Below are positions 23,004 to 33,331 of a stretch of 64,000 bases of DNA, one piece after another. The stretch's first letter is position 1; each line of letters opens with the position of its first letter. Under the pieces are notes generated by a model, which did not search any database, had not been told where the DNA came from, and saw only the letters and a program-made list of their open reading frames with translations. This stretch comes from VGTK01 sp046327915 (GTDB lineage: Bacteria > Desulfobacterota > Binatia > UBA12015), in contig JAXLXO010000034.1 of assembly GCA_046327915.1 (NCBI GenBank), forward strand, positions 3,324 to 67,323. The letters run 5' to 3'. The position numbers and the translations under genes are program-made.

Positions 23004-23120
23004 TCCTTCTCCCTGCCCTTTCGCCTGAGCCGTCCTGGGGGCGACGGAACGTGAACCCGATCGGCCTACTATGCTGAAAGCGCGGGAGTCAACGACGCGG
23101 CGCGCCCCCGTCGCCTCCGC

Positions 23121-23693
23121 TCAACCCATCAGCAGATCGACGTAATACTGGAAGTTGAGGCCCACGGTGACGACGCGTCCGTCGTGCTCCTCGAGCGCGT
23201 AGACGGCCGTCCCGGCGGGTGTCCGCGCGCCGAGCAGAAGGCTCAGACGCGCCCCGCCCTCGCTCTCCGCCTCGATGCGCGCGCCCGGCGTGCCGAACCC
23301 GAACGCGGCGTCCTTCGGGTCGTCGGAGATGCGCTCGCCGTGCCCGCTGTCGACCAGCTGCTCGACGAACGCCTGCACCAGCCCGTACGGGATCACGCGA
23401 TCCGTCGGCTGCACGACCTTCCAGCGGCCGTCCGCCTGCTCGAGAATCACCGTCCGGTCGCCGCGCCGCACCTCGACGCGCACCAGCTTCGCGGCGTCGA
23501 GCTCGTACGCTCGCTGCGGCGTCGCCTCCGGCGCGGGAGCCGCGGTCGCGCCGCTCCCCGGAGCATCGGCAGCCGCGGGCTCGCCGGACGCGGCCGTGAT
23601 CAGCGGCGCCGGAGGCACGGGCTCCGTCGCGCGCAGCACGACCAGCAACACGCCCGCGACCAGCCAGCAGAGCAGCGCGCGGGACCACGTCAT
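23121..23693 (-). CDS. DUF4340 domain protein
   Basis: A 190-aa protein anchored by one N-terminal membrane segment (RALLCWLVAGVLLVVL), with a Pro/Ala-rich linker and then a DUF4340 domain (VEVRRGDRTVILEQADGRWK, FGFGTPGARIE, LLLGARTPAGTAVYAL). Its ATG overlaps the stop of the permease gene (ATGA, 23690-23693). DUF4340 proteins commonly accompany Gld-type ABC genes, and this linkage supports a periplasmic accessory role in that complex. The region 23004-23120 upstream of the next gene holds no ORF of note. Confidence 0.85.
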   Translation of the reverse strand: MTWSRALLCWLVAGVLLVVLRATEPVPPAPLITAASGEPAAADAPGSGATAAPAPEATPQRAYELDAAKLVRVEVRRGDRTVILEQADGRWKVVQPTDRVIPYGLVQAFVEQLVDSGHGERISDDPKDAAFGFGTPGARIEAESEGGARLSLLLGARTPAGTAVYALEEHDGRVVTVGLNFQYYVDLLMG

Positions 23694-25807
23694 CCCGCGA
23701 ACCTCCGGCGGATCCACAGCGCGACCGCGATGAGCAGGCTCGTGCCCGGCACCACGCCGACGCCGATCAGCAGCGCGGTGTTCGCCTGCCCGGCGCTCAG
23801 GAAGAGCTGCTTCGTCCCGGTCTGCTTGCGCTCGGGGCGCAGTGCGATCAGGTCCTCCTCGCCGACCAGCCAGGCGATCGCGCCCTGCAGCATCTGGCGG
23901 TTCGCCATGAAGTCGACGAAGCGGTTGGTCGCGACGTCGACGTCGCCGACCACGATCATGCGCGCGCCCTTGCGCGCCGCGCCGACCGGCGGCAGCTCGC
24001 GCGCCGCGGCGACCACCAGCGGCCCGCGCACGTCGCGCTGCTCGTCGAACTCGGCGGCGCCCTCCTCCGCGCCGTCCACCGCGCGCGTCGCCCAGCTGTC
24101 GCTGCCGCTCTCGAGCAGCGGCTGCGCGTCGTGATCGACGTCGAGCGCGCGCGCCGACGACAGCAGGACGCCGGCGTCGAGCGCGCTGGTCACCAGCGCC
24201 GACGACGGCAGCAGCTCGCGGCCGTTCTGCCACGACGCCGGCGCGCGCGCCTCGATCGACACGCCCTCGCCGCCGTACAGGCGGTTCTCGGGATCGAGCA
24301 CGACGTTCGGCGTCGGCGTGATGCCGCGCGCTCCGAGCCAGGCGGCGAGCGCGGGCGCCTGACGCGGGTCGAGCAGGACCAGCAGCGCACCGCCGCGGCC
24401 GAGGAACTGGTCGAGCCGTCCGAGCTCCGCGTCGCTCCACGTCGACGTGCCACCGACGATCGCCAGCACGTCGACGTCGTCCGCCACGGCGTGATCGAGC
24501 GTCACGTCGCGCAGCTCGAAGCCGTCGTCGCGCAGGCTGCGCGTCAGCGTCGAGAGTCCGCGCGCGCGGTCGTCGTCGCGCCAGGCGGTCTCGCCGTGCC
24601 CGCCGGCGAAGCCGATCACCTTGGCGCGCGGGCGTCCGAGGTCGAGCAGCGCGCCGATCACGAGATCCTCGCGCGCCTCGCTCATGCGCCGGTGGCGCTC
24701 CGGCGTCGCGACCACGAGCGCGCCGTACGTGTCGACGCCGTAGCGGCGCGCCAGCGCCGGGTTGCGATTGACGTCGACGAGGCGGTGCCGCACGTGCGGC
24801 GACGCCTCCGCGATGCGCTCGAGCAGGTCGGACGTCGCCTGGTTGCGCGGATCGCCCGAGCGCACGAAGGCGAGGACCTCGACGTCGCGCGCGAGGCTCT
24901 CGAGGATGCGGCGCGCGTGCGGCGACAGCGTGTAGCGCTGCTGCGGCGTCAGGTCGAAGCGGACGTTGGTGCGCTCCCCGACCACGTCGACGCAGCCCAG
25001 CGCCACGAGCACGCCCGCGAGACCGACCAGCGTCGGCGCGAGCCGCGACGCGGGCCACGCGCGCGAGCCCAGCGACGCCAGCGTCGCCACGACGGCGAAG
25101 GCGATCAGGCAGGCGAAGTAGACCAGGTCGCGGGTCTCGATCACGCCGCGCGTGAAGCCCTCGAAGTGGTTGAAGATCGACAGCCGAGACACCCAGCCCA
25201 GCGACGCGGCCCCCGGCGCGGACTCGTTCCACGACAGGATCCACAGCAGCAGCAGCGTGCCGACCGTGGACATCGCCGCGACCACCTGGTTGTCGGTGAG
25301 CGTCGAGAGGAACGTGCCCACCGCGACGAACGCGGCCGCGAGCAGCACGAGCCCGAGATATCCCGCGAGCACCGGCTGCAGCGCGAAGCGCTCGAGACCG
25401 TGCAGATACCAGAGCGTGACCGTCGTCCCGGCGAGCAGCGTGCAGACCGCGAGCGTGCAGGCGACCAGCTTCGCCAGCAGGATCTCGACGTCGAGCAGCG
25501 GATAGGTGAACAGCAGCTCGATCGTGCCGAGCTTCTTCTCCTCCGCGAAGAGCCGCATCGTCAGCAGCGGCACTGTCAGCAGCAGCACGAGACGCAGGTC
25601 GACGAACAGCAGCTGGAAGAAGTTCGCGAAGATGTTCTCGCCGAACCCGAAGGTCACGAAGTAGCCGAGGTCGGTGTAGAAGTAGTAGCCCGCGAGCAGC
25701 AGGAAGACCGTGCCGACGAGATAGAGGAGCGGCTGCGCGAAGGTCGCGTGCAGCTCCTTGCGCAGCAGCGCGAGCACGCGGCGCGGCGACGGCGCGTGAC
25801 GCTTCAT
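23690..25807 (-). CDS. Fused GldF-like ABC permease and GldG-like auxiliary protein
   Basis: A 705-aa fusion. Residues 1-250 are an ABC-2 permease with six membrane helices (LLYLVGTVFLLLAGYYFYTD, FAEEKKLGTIELLFTYPL). From about 255 on comes a GldG/ABC-auxiliary domain: a membrane anchor, RFDLTPQQRYTLSPHARRIL, GGHGET, VLAIVGGTSTWSDAELGRLDQFL, and a C-terminal membrane helix next to the stop. In many bacteria these are two genes; here the frame is continuous and not frameshifted. The open frame extends upstream, but the start is ATG 25807, which overlaps the ATPase stop (ATGA). Gld-type ABC systems are needed for gliding in Bacteroidetes, and in other phyla their role is mostly unknown. Confidence 0.88.
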   Translation of the reverse strand: MKRHAPSPRRVLALLRKELHATFAQPLLYLVGTVFLLLAGYYFYTDLGYFVTFGFGENIFANFFQLLFVDLRLVLLLTVPLLTMRLFAEEKKLGTIELLFTYPLLDVEILLAKLVACTLAVCTLLAGTTVTLWYLHGLERFALQPVLAGYLGLVLLAAAFVAVGTFLSTLTDNQVVAAMSTVGTLLLLWILSWNESAPGAASLGWVSRLSIFNHFEGFTRGVIETRDLVYFACLIAFAVVATLASLGSRAWPASRLAPTLVGLAGVLVALGCVDVVGERTNVRFDLTPQQRYTLSPHARRILESLARDVEVLAFVRSGDPRNQATSDLLERIAEASPHVRHRLVDVNRNPALARRYGVDTYGALVVATPERHRRMSEAREDLVIGALLDLGRPRAKVIGFAGGHGETAWRDDDRARGLSTLTRSLRDDGFELRDVTLDHAVADDVDVLAIVGGTSTWSDAELGRLDQFLGRGGALLVLLDPRQAPALAAWLGARGITPTPNVVLDPENRLYGGEGVSIEARAPASWQNGRELLPSSALVTSALDAGVLLSSARALDVDHDAQPLLESGSDSWATRAVDGAEEGAAEFDEQRDVRGPLVVAAARELPPVGAARKGARMIVVGDVDVATNRFVDFMANRQMLQGAIAWLVGEEDLIALRPERKQTGTKQLFLSAGQANTALLIGVGVVPGTSLLIAVALWIRRRFAG

Positions 25808-26766
25808 GCGGCCGGCCTGCCGAGCAGATCGACGAACAGGTCCTCGAGCGTGCGGCTCCGCGGGCCGAGCTCGAGCACGGGCAGCCCCGCGGCGACGCAC
25901 GCCTGCGCGAGCGCGGTGGTCGCGCGCTCGGTCTGCAGGTCGTTCGCGGACGCGTCGGCGGCCAGGCGGAGGTGCAGCACCACGCTGCCGTCTGTGCCCT
26001 CGTCGGCGCCGTGCAGCGTCACGTCGGGGACGCGCGCCAGCACCGCCGCCCGCTGCTCGGCGGACGCGCGTGTGCGCAGCACGAGCTCGCCCGCGGCGCG
26101 CACCTGGCGGCGGAGCGTGTCGATGCGCTCTGCCAGCACGAGGCGTCCGAGGTGCAGCATCAGCACGCGGTCGCAGACGCTCGACACGTCGGCGAGCACG
26201 TGGCTCGACAGCACGACGGTGGTGCGTCCAGCGAGCGCCGAGATCAGGTCGCGGACCTCGAGCACCTGCGCCGGGTCGAGGCCCGCCGTCGGCTCGTCGA
26301 GCACCAGCACCTGCGGACGGCCGATCAGGGCCTGCGCGATTCCGACCCGCTGGCGGTAGCCCTTCGACAGCGTGCCGATGCGGCGCCCGGCGACGTGCGC
26401 GAGGCCGCACTCCTCGAGCACGGCGTCGACCCGCTCGCGCCGCGGCGACGCGCCACCGAGCTTGACGTCGGCTGCGAAGCGCAGGAAGCGCCGCACGGTG
26501 ACGTCCGGGTAGAGCGGCGCGTGCTCGGGCAGGTAGCCGACCCGGCGGCGGACCTCGAACGGGTCGTCCGCGAGCCGGATCCCCGCGACGGTCGCGACAC
26601 CGCCGTCGGCCGGGAAGAAGCCGGTGAGGATCCGCAGCAGCGTCGTCTTGCCCGAGCCGTTCGGCCCGAGCAGCCCGACGATCTCGCCCGCGGCGACGCG
26701 GAACGAAACCGAGTCGAGCGCGAGGATCGATCCGTACGACTTCGAGAGCGCTTCGACTTCGATCAT
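25804..26766 (-). CDS. ABC transporter ATP-binding protein (GldA-like)
   Basis: A 320-aa ATPase subunit. Walker A is GPNGSGKTT (34-42), the signature is LSKGYRQRVGIAQAL, Walker B is VLVLDEPTAGLDP, and the H-loop is VVLSSHVLADV. The C-terminal 90 residues match the regulatory extension of ABC-2-type ATPases. It is the first gene of a three-gene unit (ATPase, fused permease, DUF4340) with 4-base overlaps at both junctions. It drives an export or mechanical process at the inner membrane; the substrate is unknown. Confidence 0.93.
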   Translation of the reverse strand: MIEVEALSKSYGSILALDSVSFRVAAGEIVGLLGPNGSGKTTLLRILTGFFPADGGVATVAGIRLADDPFEVRRRVGYLPEHAPLYPDVTVRRFLRFAADVKLGGASPRRERVDAVLEECGLAHVAGRRIGTLSKGYRQRVGIAQALIGRPQVLVLDEPTAGLDPAQVLEVRDLISALAGRTTVVLSSHVLADVSSVCDRVLMLHLGRLVLAERIDTLRRQVRAAGELVLRTRASAEQRAAVLARVPDVTLHGADEGTDGSVVLHLRLAADASANDLQTERATTALAQACVAAGLPVLELGPRSRTLEDLFVDLLGRPAA

Positions 26767-26776
26767 GCGTCACGCA

Positions 26777-26820
26777 CGCGTCCGCCGGCCGCGCGGGATG
26801 CGCGCGGCGCGGCGGACGCG
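26777..26820 (-). terminator. Long hairpin after the RND transporter gene
   Basis: An 11-bp stem (26777-26787 with 26810-26820) continues after a 1-base bulge into an 8-bp stem (88-95 with 101-108) and a 5-base loop. It sits between the RND stop (26847) and the ABC ATPase start (26766), so it probably separates the two operons. Confidence 0.5.
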
Positions 26821-26846
26821 TGGAGGAAGCGTACGACGGGAGAGGG

Positions 26847-29501
26847 TCAGCTGAGCGCGCCCTGCGCGGCCGGAGTCTCGGGGGCCTTCGGCGCCTCGCG
26901 CAGGATGAAGCCCGGACGGAACACCGCGAACAGCACCGGCATCAGCGTCATCGACGCGATGAAGCTGACCATCATCCAGAGCGCGAGCAGCAGGCCCATC
27001 TCGGCGTCGAAGCGGATGTTCGAGAACCACCAGACGAGGGTGCCGAGCACCATCGTGACCGCGGTGAACGTGACCGCCTTGCCCGACGTGCTGACGGCCT
27101 CGCGCACCGAGAAATCCATGTCGCCCGACTTCTGGAACTCCTCGATGATGCGGCTCACGATGTACAGGCCGTAGTCGATGCCGAAGCCGACGCCGACGGT
27201 GACGACCGGCAGCGTCGAGATGTTGATGCCGATGCCCTGCACGGCCATGTACGCGTTGATCGCGATGTTCGACAGGAAGAGCGGCAGCAGCATGTAGATG
27301 CCTGCCATCCACGAGCGGTACGTGAACAGGATGATCACGTACATCGTGAAGAAGCCGAGGAAGTTCATCAGCAGGTCGTTCCTGAGGATCTCCTCGTTGC
27401 CCGCCGCGAGCACGCCGATCAGACCGCCGGCGAGCCTGAACTGCGCCTTGTCCATCGGGTTGTCCTTGATGAACTGACGTGCCCGCTCGATGATGCGGCG
27501 GATGTTGTCGCCCTGATGGTTCTTCGCGTAGAACGTCACGTGCGCCGTCGAGTAGTCCGGCGTCACGTACTTCGCCGTCTCGCTCGGCGGTGAGCCCGAG
27601 AAGAAGACGAAGAAGAGTCCGCCGACGTCGATCCAGTCGTTCGGGATCACGCCCCACTTCGGCTCGAGCTCGTGGAACACCATGTTCACGGCGCGCAGGA
27701 TGTCGGCGAGCGAGAAGCTGTAGCCGACGCCCGGGTCGCGCTCGAGGTAGCGCTGGAACTTCTCCATGGTCCGCAGCACCTGCGGATCCTTCATGGCGTC
27801 CTTGTCGTAGCCCTCGGCGACGACGATCAGCGGTTCGACGCCGCCGAACTTCTCCTGGATGTTCGTATGCGAGACGTTGTACGGCGAGTCCTGCCAGAGC
27901 AGCGGCGACGCCGCGGTCGGGTCGCCGATCGTCAGGTCCTTCAGGAAGTAGATCGAGACCGCGGTGAGCAGCACCCACGCGCCGATCGTCGCGATGCGGC
28001 CGGTCTTCGACAGGATGACGTCCGTCACGCTGAAGATCAGGTTGCGGAACCAGCCCTTCTCGCGGTGGATGACCGTCTCCTTATCGGGTGCGGCAAGGTA
28101 GTGATACACGATCGGGTTCAGCAGCAGCTCGCTGACCGTGATCGCGAGAATCCAGAACGACGCCGAGATCGCGAGCTTCTGCAGCATCAGGATCGGCACC
28201 AGCAGGATCGCGAGGATGCCGACCGCGTCGGTGAGGATGCCCGACAGCGTCGGCACGAAGAGCTCGGCGAACGCAGCCACGATGGCCTTGTCCTTGTCCC
28301 AACCCGACTTCTCGAACTCCTCGTAGTAGCGGTCATGCATCTGCACGGAGTGCGAGACGGCACGTGCGGTGATGAAGAATGGAATCACCAGCGCCAATGG
28401 ATCGAACGGCAGACCGATCAGGTTGATGAAGCCGAGCCCCCAGATCGCCGAGATGACCCCGGTGATCGTCGGACGGAGCGCACCGCGCCAGTCGTGGAAG
28501 TAGAGATAGAGCAGCACCCACGTGAGGAGCGTCGTGATGAGGAAGATCCACTTCGCCTCGTCGGCGTACTCGTAGACCCAGCCGTAGAGCCGCGGCTCGC
28601 CGGCGACCGAGATGACCAGATCCGGCTGCGGCACCGTGATGCTCATGTCCTGCGACTGTTCGCCGCGCTTGACCGTGAGCTTCACTTCCTGGCCGGGCTC
28701 GTGCAGCGCGATGGCGGCGGCCGCCTCGACGCGGTTCGCGACCGGCTTGCCGTCGACGGCGGTGATGACGTCGCCCGGCTTCAGCTTTCCGTCGGCAGCG
28801 CTGCCGGGGTAGACGACGTCGACGGTCGCCACCGGCATGACGCCGTTCTCGTCCTTGTTGTTGAGGATCGCGCCGACGTAACCGCGCTCGAACGGCGCGA
28901 CCACGCGCTCGTTGATGTCGCGGAAGATGCGACGGTAGTCGAGGCGGCCCTCGATGAAGTTCGCCTTGAGAAGAGCCGCCTTGTCGTCCAGCGACACCAG
29001 GAGCCCGTAGATGCTCTCGGTGTTGTGGACGATGTGCCGGACTTCGCTCGCCTGCTCCTCGGTCTTCGGCGGCACCGTCATGACCGGCTCGGAGCGCATC
29101 GTGCCGCCGGCCGCGACGCGCAGCGAGCGCGTCGTACGGTGGCCGATCGAGTCGATCTGGCTATGGTTGACGCCGTAGACCCGGTCGAGCTCCTCGGTCA
29201 TCTTGTAGATGCGCGTCAGCGTCTCGGGGGTGAAGATGTGACCTTCCTTCACCTCGAGCATGACCATGACGTTGTTCGCGCCGCCGAAGGTCCCCGCGTA
29301 CTTGTTGTGGACCTTCATGAACTCGTGCGTCTGCGGCAGCAGGTCGCCGAAGGACGTCACGAAGCCCGCATTGAACAGCTTGTAGGTGTGCCAGCCGAAG
29401 AAGCCCGTCACGAGGAACACCCCGATCATGACGGGGATGCGCTTCTCGATGAGCTTCCGGCCCAGCCAGTAGAGCGGCTTCTCGGTCGTTCCCGGATTCA
29501 C
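26847..29501 (-). CDS. RND-superfamily transporter (MMPL/HpnN-like) with embedded PDZ domain
   Basis: An 884-aa inner-membrane exporter of the MMPL/SSD RND type. It has two repeats of one plus five membrane helices separated by large periplasmic loops; helix bundles are at about 318-500 and 690-860, with VGVGFGIDYGLYIVSR in the second. Within the first periplasmic loop, residues 222-292 form a clear PDZ domain: YPGSAADGKLKPGDVITAVD, GKPV, then PGQEVKLTVKRG. PDZ domains are typical of DegP/RseP-like proteases, not of RND proteins. GTG 29501 has AAGGAG 7 bases upstream. It is the third gene after an NTF2-like protein and a Ycf48-like lipoprotein. Relatives export hydrophobic molecules such as lipids or hopanoids. 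The cargo here is unknown. Confidence 0.9.
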   Translation of the reverse strand: MNPGTTEKPLYWLGRKLIEKRIPVMIGVFLVTGFFGWHTYKLFNAGFVTSFGDLLPQTHEFMKVHNKYAGTFGGANNVMVMLEVKEGHIFTPETLTRIYKMTEELDRVYGVNHSQIDSIGHRTTRSLRVAAGGTMRSEPVMTVPPKTEEQASEVRHIVHNTESIYGLLVSLDDKAALLKANFIEGRLDYRRIFRDINERVVAPFERGYVGAILNNKDENGVMPVATVDVVYPGSAADGKLKPGDVITAVDGKPVANRVEAAAAIALHEPGQEVKLTVKRGEQSQDMSITVPQPDLVISVAGEPRLYGWVYEYADEAKWIFLITTLLTWVLLYLYFHDWRGALRPTITGVISAIWGLGFINLIGLPFDPLALVIPFFITARAVSHSVQMHDRYYEEFEKSGWDKDKAIVAAFAELFVPTLSGILTDAVGILAILLVPILMLQKLAISASFWILAITVSELLLNPIVYHYLAAPDKETVIHREKGWFRNLIFSVTDVILSKTGRIATIGAWVLLTAVSIYFLKDLTIGDPTAASPLLWQDSPYNVSHTNIQEKFGGVEPLIVVAEGYDKDAMKDPQVLRTMEKFQRYLERDPGVGYSFSLADILRAVNMVFHELEPKWGVIPNDWIDVGGLFFVFFSGSPPSETAKYVTPDYSTAHVTFYAKNHQGDNIRRIIERARQFIKDNPMDKAQFRLAGGLIGVLAAGNEEILRNDLLMNFLGFFTMYVIILFTYRSWMAGIYMLLPLFLSNIAINAYMAVQGIGINISTLPVVTVGVGFGIDYGLYIVSRIIEEFQKSGDMDFSVREAVSTSGKAVTFTAVTMVLGTLVWWFSNIRFDAEMGLLLALWMMVSFIASMTLMPVLFAVFRPGFILREAPKAPETPAAQGALS

Positions 29502-29537
29502 GTCGATTCTCCTTGACGAAGAGGGAGCGGTCGGCCG

Positions 29538-30602
29538 TCAGGCGGCCGCCGGGATCCAGGTCTTGCCGCCATCGCGGGTGTGCAGGATCGTGCCGAAGCC
29601 GCCGACCAGCCAGCCGTTGTTCTGATCCGAGAACCCGACCTCGCGCAGCCAGCTGAAGACGCGCATGCCGAGGTCGGCCGGCTTCCACTGGCCGTTCTCG
29701 CGCTTCATCACCTCGCCCGCGACGCCCGCCGTCCAGCCGCTGCCATCCGGGAAGAGCTGCACGGTGAACAGCGGCTCGGAGAAGCCGCCCTCGACCTCCT
29801 GGAACGCCCAGGTCTTGCCGCCGTCGGTGGTCGCGGCGATCTTGCCGTCGAGACCGACGGTGACGCACTCCTGCGCGTTCACGCAGTCGATGCCGTAGAA
29901 GGTCGGCAAGTCGAGCGCGTCGACGATTTCCCCGCCGACGAGCGTATTCTGCTGCTCGGTCCAGGTCTTGCCGCCGTCGGTGGTGTGCAGGATCTTGCCG
30001 AACTCGCCGACGATCCAGCCCGTCTTGTCGTCGACGAAGCGCACCGCGTAGAGCGCCGGGTCCTGCGCGATGACCTCGGTGTCACTGAGACCCTGCATCG
30101 CCTCGTTGGAGCCGGCTTCCTTCGCTTTCGCCTGGATCTTGACGGTGTTCCACGTGGCGCCGCCGTCTTCTGTGGAGACGACGGTTGCCCGCTCACCGGC
30201 CGCGACCAGCCTCTGCGGCGACGCGGCATAGATGCTGAACAGCGACGCCTGGGTACCGGCATCGACCTTCTGCCAGGTCTTGCCACCGTCGGTCGTCTTC
30301 AGCACGAGGCCGGCCTGGCCGACCGCCCAGCCGTTCGTGTCGTCGACCATCGCGACGTTGTAGATCGCGCCGTCGGTGTTGCTCTGCGCAACCTCCCAGC
30401 TGCGGCCGCCGTCGTTCGTGAGAAGGATCTTGCCGCCGTATCCGACGATGATCGCCTTGTCGGCGGACAGCGGCTTCACGTCGTAGAACTTGTCGGTCAG
30501 GTAGATCTTTCGATCGATGAGCGGGGTCATCTCGACCTCGCCGTGGCACGCCGCCATCGACAGCAGCAGCACGCCGAAGGACAGCAGGCGCAACCTGGTC
30601 AT
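29538..30602 (-). CDS. Ycf48-like beta-propeller lipoprotein
   Basis: A 354-aa lipoprotein. ATG 30602 is chosen because AGGAGG lies 8 bases upstream and it yields a lipobox (LLLSMAAC, Cys19). The body has six Asp-box (BNR) repeats such as NDGGRSW, TTDGGKTW, EDGGATW and RDGGKTW, each preceded by a G+VG-type strand, as in the photosystem II assembly factor Ycf48/HCF136. In non-photosynthetic bacteria, Ycf48-like genes are often found beside RND transporters, and this gene lies 36 bases upstream of one. It probably acts at the periplasmic face as a partner or chaperone of the RND protein (inference from context). Confidence 0.88.
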   Translation of the reverse strand: MTRLRLLSFGVLLLSMAACHGEVEMTPLIDRKIYLTDKFYDVKPLSADKAIIVGYGGKILLTNDGGRSWEVAQSNTDGAIYNVAMVDDTNGWAVGQAGLVLKTTDGGKTWQKVDAGTQASLFSIYAASPQRLVAAGERATVVSTEDGGATWNTVKIQAKAKEAGSNEAMQGLSDTEVIAQDPALYAVRFVDDKTGWIVGEFGKILHTTDGGKTWTEQQNTLVGGEIVDALDLPTFYGIDCVNAQECVTVGLDGKIAATTDGGKTWAFQEVEGGFSEPLFTVQLFPDGSGWTAGVAGEVMKRENGQWKPADLGMRVFSWLREVGFSDQNNGWLVGGFGTILHTRDGGKTWIPAAA

Positions 30603-30630
30603 CGTCTTCCCTCCTGGGGGTACCATGCGC

Positions 30631-31116
30631 TCACTCCACGGGAACGTCGGCCGGGAACCACTTGCGAACGGCATCGGTCTCGACCAGCGCCTGCTGGTCG
30701 ATGCGCCATTGCTTGTCGGCTCCCTCCTGAACGAGCGTATAGAGCTCGTACTCGTTCGCGCCGGTCTGGTTGATGTACTTGTCCTTGGACTTGAGCAGGT
30801 TCGGAACGATCGCCTTGTCGCCCTCCATCTTCGGAGGGAACGTCCGGAAGGAGTCGATCGTCACCTCGCCCAGCTTCATCACCACGATCTGCTGGGCGAC
30901 CCACTTCTCCTCGTCGAGGTTGCCGCGCATGCCCGGCGTCAGGAGCGGGTACGCGGTCTTGAAGTCGGCCTTCTGGATCGCCGCGAGGTAGGTGCGAACG
31001 ACTTGCTCGGGCGACGACCCGGACTTCGGCTGATCCGCCGCCAGAGCGGATGCGACCAGGATCAGCAGCGACACCACGACCGGCATCGCTCGCGAGAACA
31101 ACCTCCACGACGACAT
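30631..31116 (-). CDS. Exported NTF2-like (DUF4878-type) protein
   Basis: A 161-aa exported protein. ATG 31116 is preferred because GGAGG is 4 bases upstream and a signal peptide follows at once (MPVVVSLLILVASALA). The mature part reads SPEQVVRTYLAAIQKADFKTAYPLLTPGMR and ends in WRIDQQALVETD, the alpha+beta cone pattern of NTF2-like/DUF4878 proteins, which often bind small ligands or lipids. It is the first gene of the RND/Ycf48 operon. A protein of similar style (56436-56903) lies in the glycan region. Confidence 0.72.
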   Translation of the reverse strand: MSSWRLFSRAMPVVVSLLILVASALAADQPKSGSSPEQVVRTYLAAIQKADFKTAYPLLTPGMRGNLDEEKWVAQQIVVMKLGEVTIDSFRTFPPKMEGDKAIVPNLLKSKDKYINQTGANEYELYTLVQEGADKQWRIDQQALVETDAVRKWFPADVPVE

Positions 31117-31162
31117 GAACCCTCCGACAGAGACTTTCGGCAAGCGCTCCGCTTACCGCCTC

Positions 31163-31178
31163 GCGCCGCGTCTGCCAA
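31163..31178 (-). promoter_or_regulatory. Weak sigma-54-like promoter for the RND operon
   Basis: On the minus strand ttGGcagacgcggcGC has the -24 TTGGCAG element intact and exactly 10 bases between GG and GC. The -12 box is GGCGC rather than TTGC. The predicted transcript would start about 35 bases before ATG 31116, similar to the spacing at the stronger site upstream of the 94-aa gene. Confidence 0.3.
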
Positions 31179-31265
31179 GCGGAAACAAGGCCTTGCGCGC
31201 CATTAATTTGACGTTCCCGGGGCGAAGCGGCGCCGCCGCGCCACGTCCTCGTCGCCTGCAGGCGG

Positions 31266-31286
31266 GGGGTGCCGCAGCACGGCACC
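31266..31286. promoter_or_regulatory. Inverted repeat, candidate enhancer for an NtrC-type activator
   Basis: An 8-bp inverted repeat with a 5-base spacer (gggtgccg, cagca, cggcaccc) lies about 80 bases upstream of the rightward -24/-12 promoter and about 100 bases upstream of the weak leftward one. That is the usual distance for binding of a sigma-54 activator. A 12-bp palindrome (cgcctgcaggcg) lies just before it. Confidence 0.35.
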
Positions 31287-31352
31287 CGCAAAACCCCTCG
31301 CGGAATGGTGACATCCACGACACACCCGACTGCCGGAGCTGACACAGTCCGG

Positions 31353-31367
31353 TGGCACCCACCTTGC
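31353..31367 (+). promoter_or_regulatory. Sigma-54 (-24/-12) promoter
   Basis: TGGCAC-N5-TTGC with exactly 10 bases between the GG and GC dinucleotides matches the sigma-54 consensus. The expected start is about 31379, giving a very short leader before ATG 31390. It would place the NtrC-family gene under sigma-54 control, possibly its own. Confidence 0.6.
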
Positions 31368-31389
31368 TCGAAGCGTCCTCGGGGCAAGG

Positions 31390-32798
<1,409 letters not shown>

Positions 32799-32802
<4 letters not shown>

Positions 32803-33242
32803 TCATGAGGACGCAGAGGATTCGCAGGATCTCGCCGGCGTCGCGCCGGCCGAGCGCACGACGTCAGCCGACCGAGCCACGGCATCGCACGCGCCGCGCG
32901 GAGCCTCTCGCGAACGCGCGCCGCATCGCGGTACTGCCGGCACCTCGCCCCGTGCCCGCGACGAAGCCCCTGCGACGCAGGCCGAGCCACCTGCGCGTGG
33001 TGGCGAGCAACGCGCGGCCGCGCTGGCGGCGTCCCGCGGCGCCACCGTCGTTGCGCCTGATCCGGGGCAGCGCACTGCTGCTCACGCTGCCGCCGCGGCG
33101 CGTGGCGCAGCCGCCGGCGCGTCCGGCGGCGCATGAGCCGCGCTCGCGCGTGGCACAGCTCGCCTTCGTGGTGGCGATGACGGCGATCGGTCTCGTCGCG
33201 CTCGCGACGTCCGTCGGTCAGATCCTCGCGCGCGGGATGTGA
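32799..33242 (+). CDS. Basic Arg/Pro-rich hypothetical protein with C-terminal membrane segment
   Basis: A possible 147-aa protein whose ATG overlaps the regulator stop (ATGA, 32799-32802). The first 115 residues are very rich in Arg, Pro and Ala. The last 30 (VAQLAFVVAMTAIGLVALAT) could form one membrane helix. I do not recognise a family. The 4-base overlap favours translation after the regulator, while the composition resembles a non-coding GC-rich frame. Either it is a small tail-anchored protein or 32803-33331 is untranslated. Confidence 0.35.
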
Positions 33243-33331
33243 ATCGCCCGCGCCGGGTGACCGGCGCGGCCGATGCCCTTCCCTGCTCGCGCGCCGCGGC
33301 TCAGGCCGCGACGACTGGCGCGTGCGTCAGC

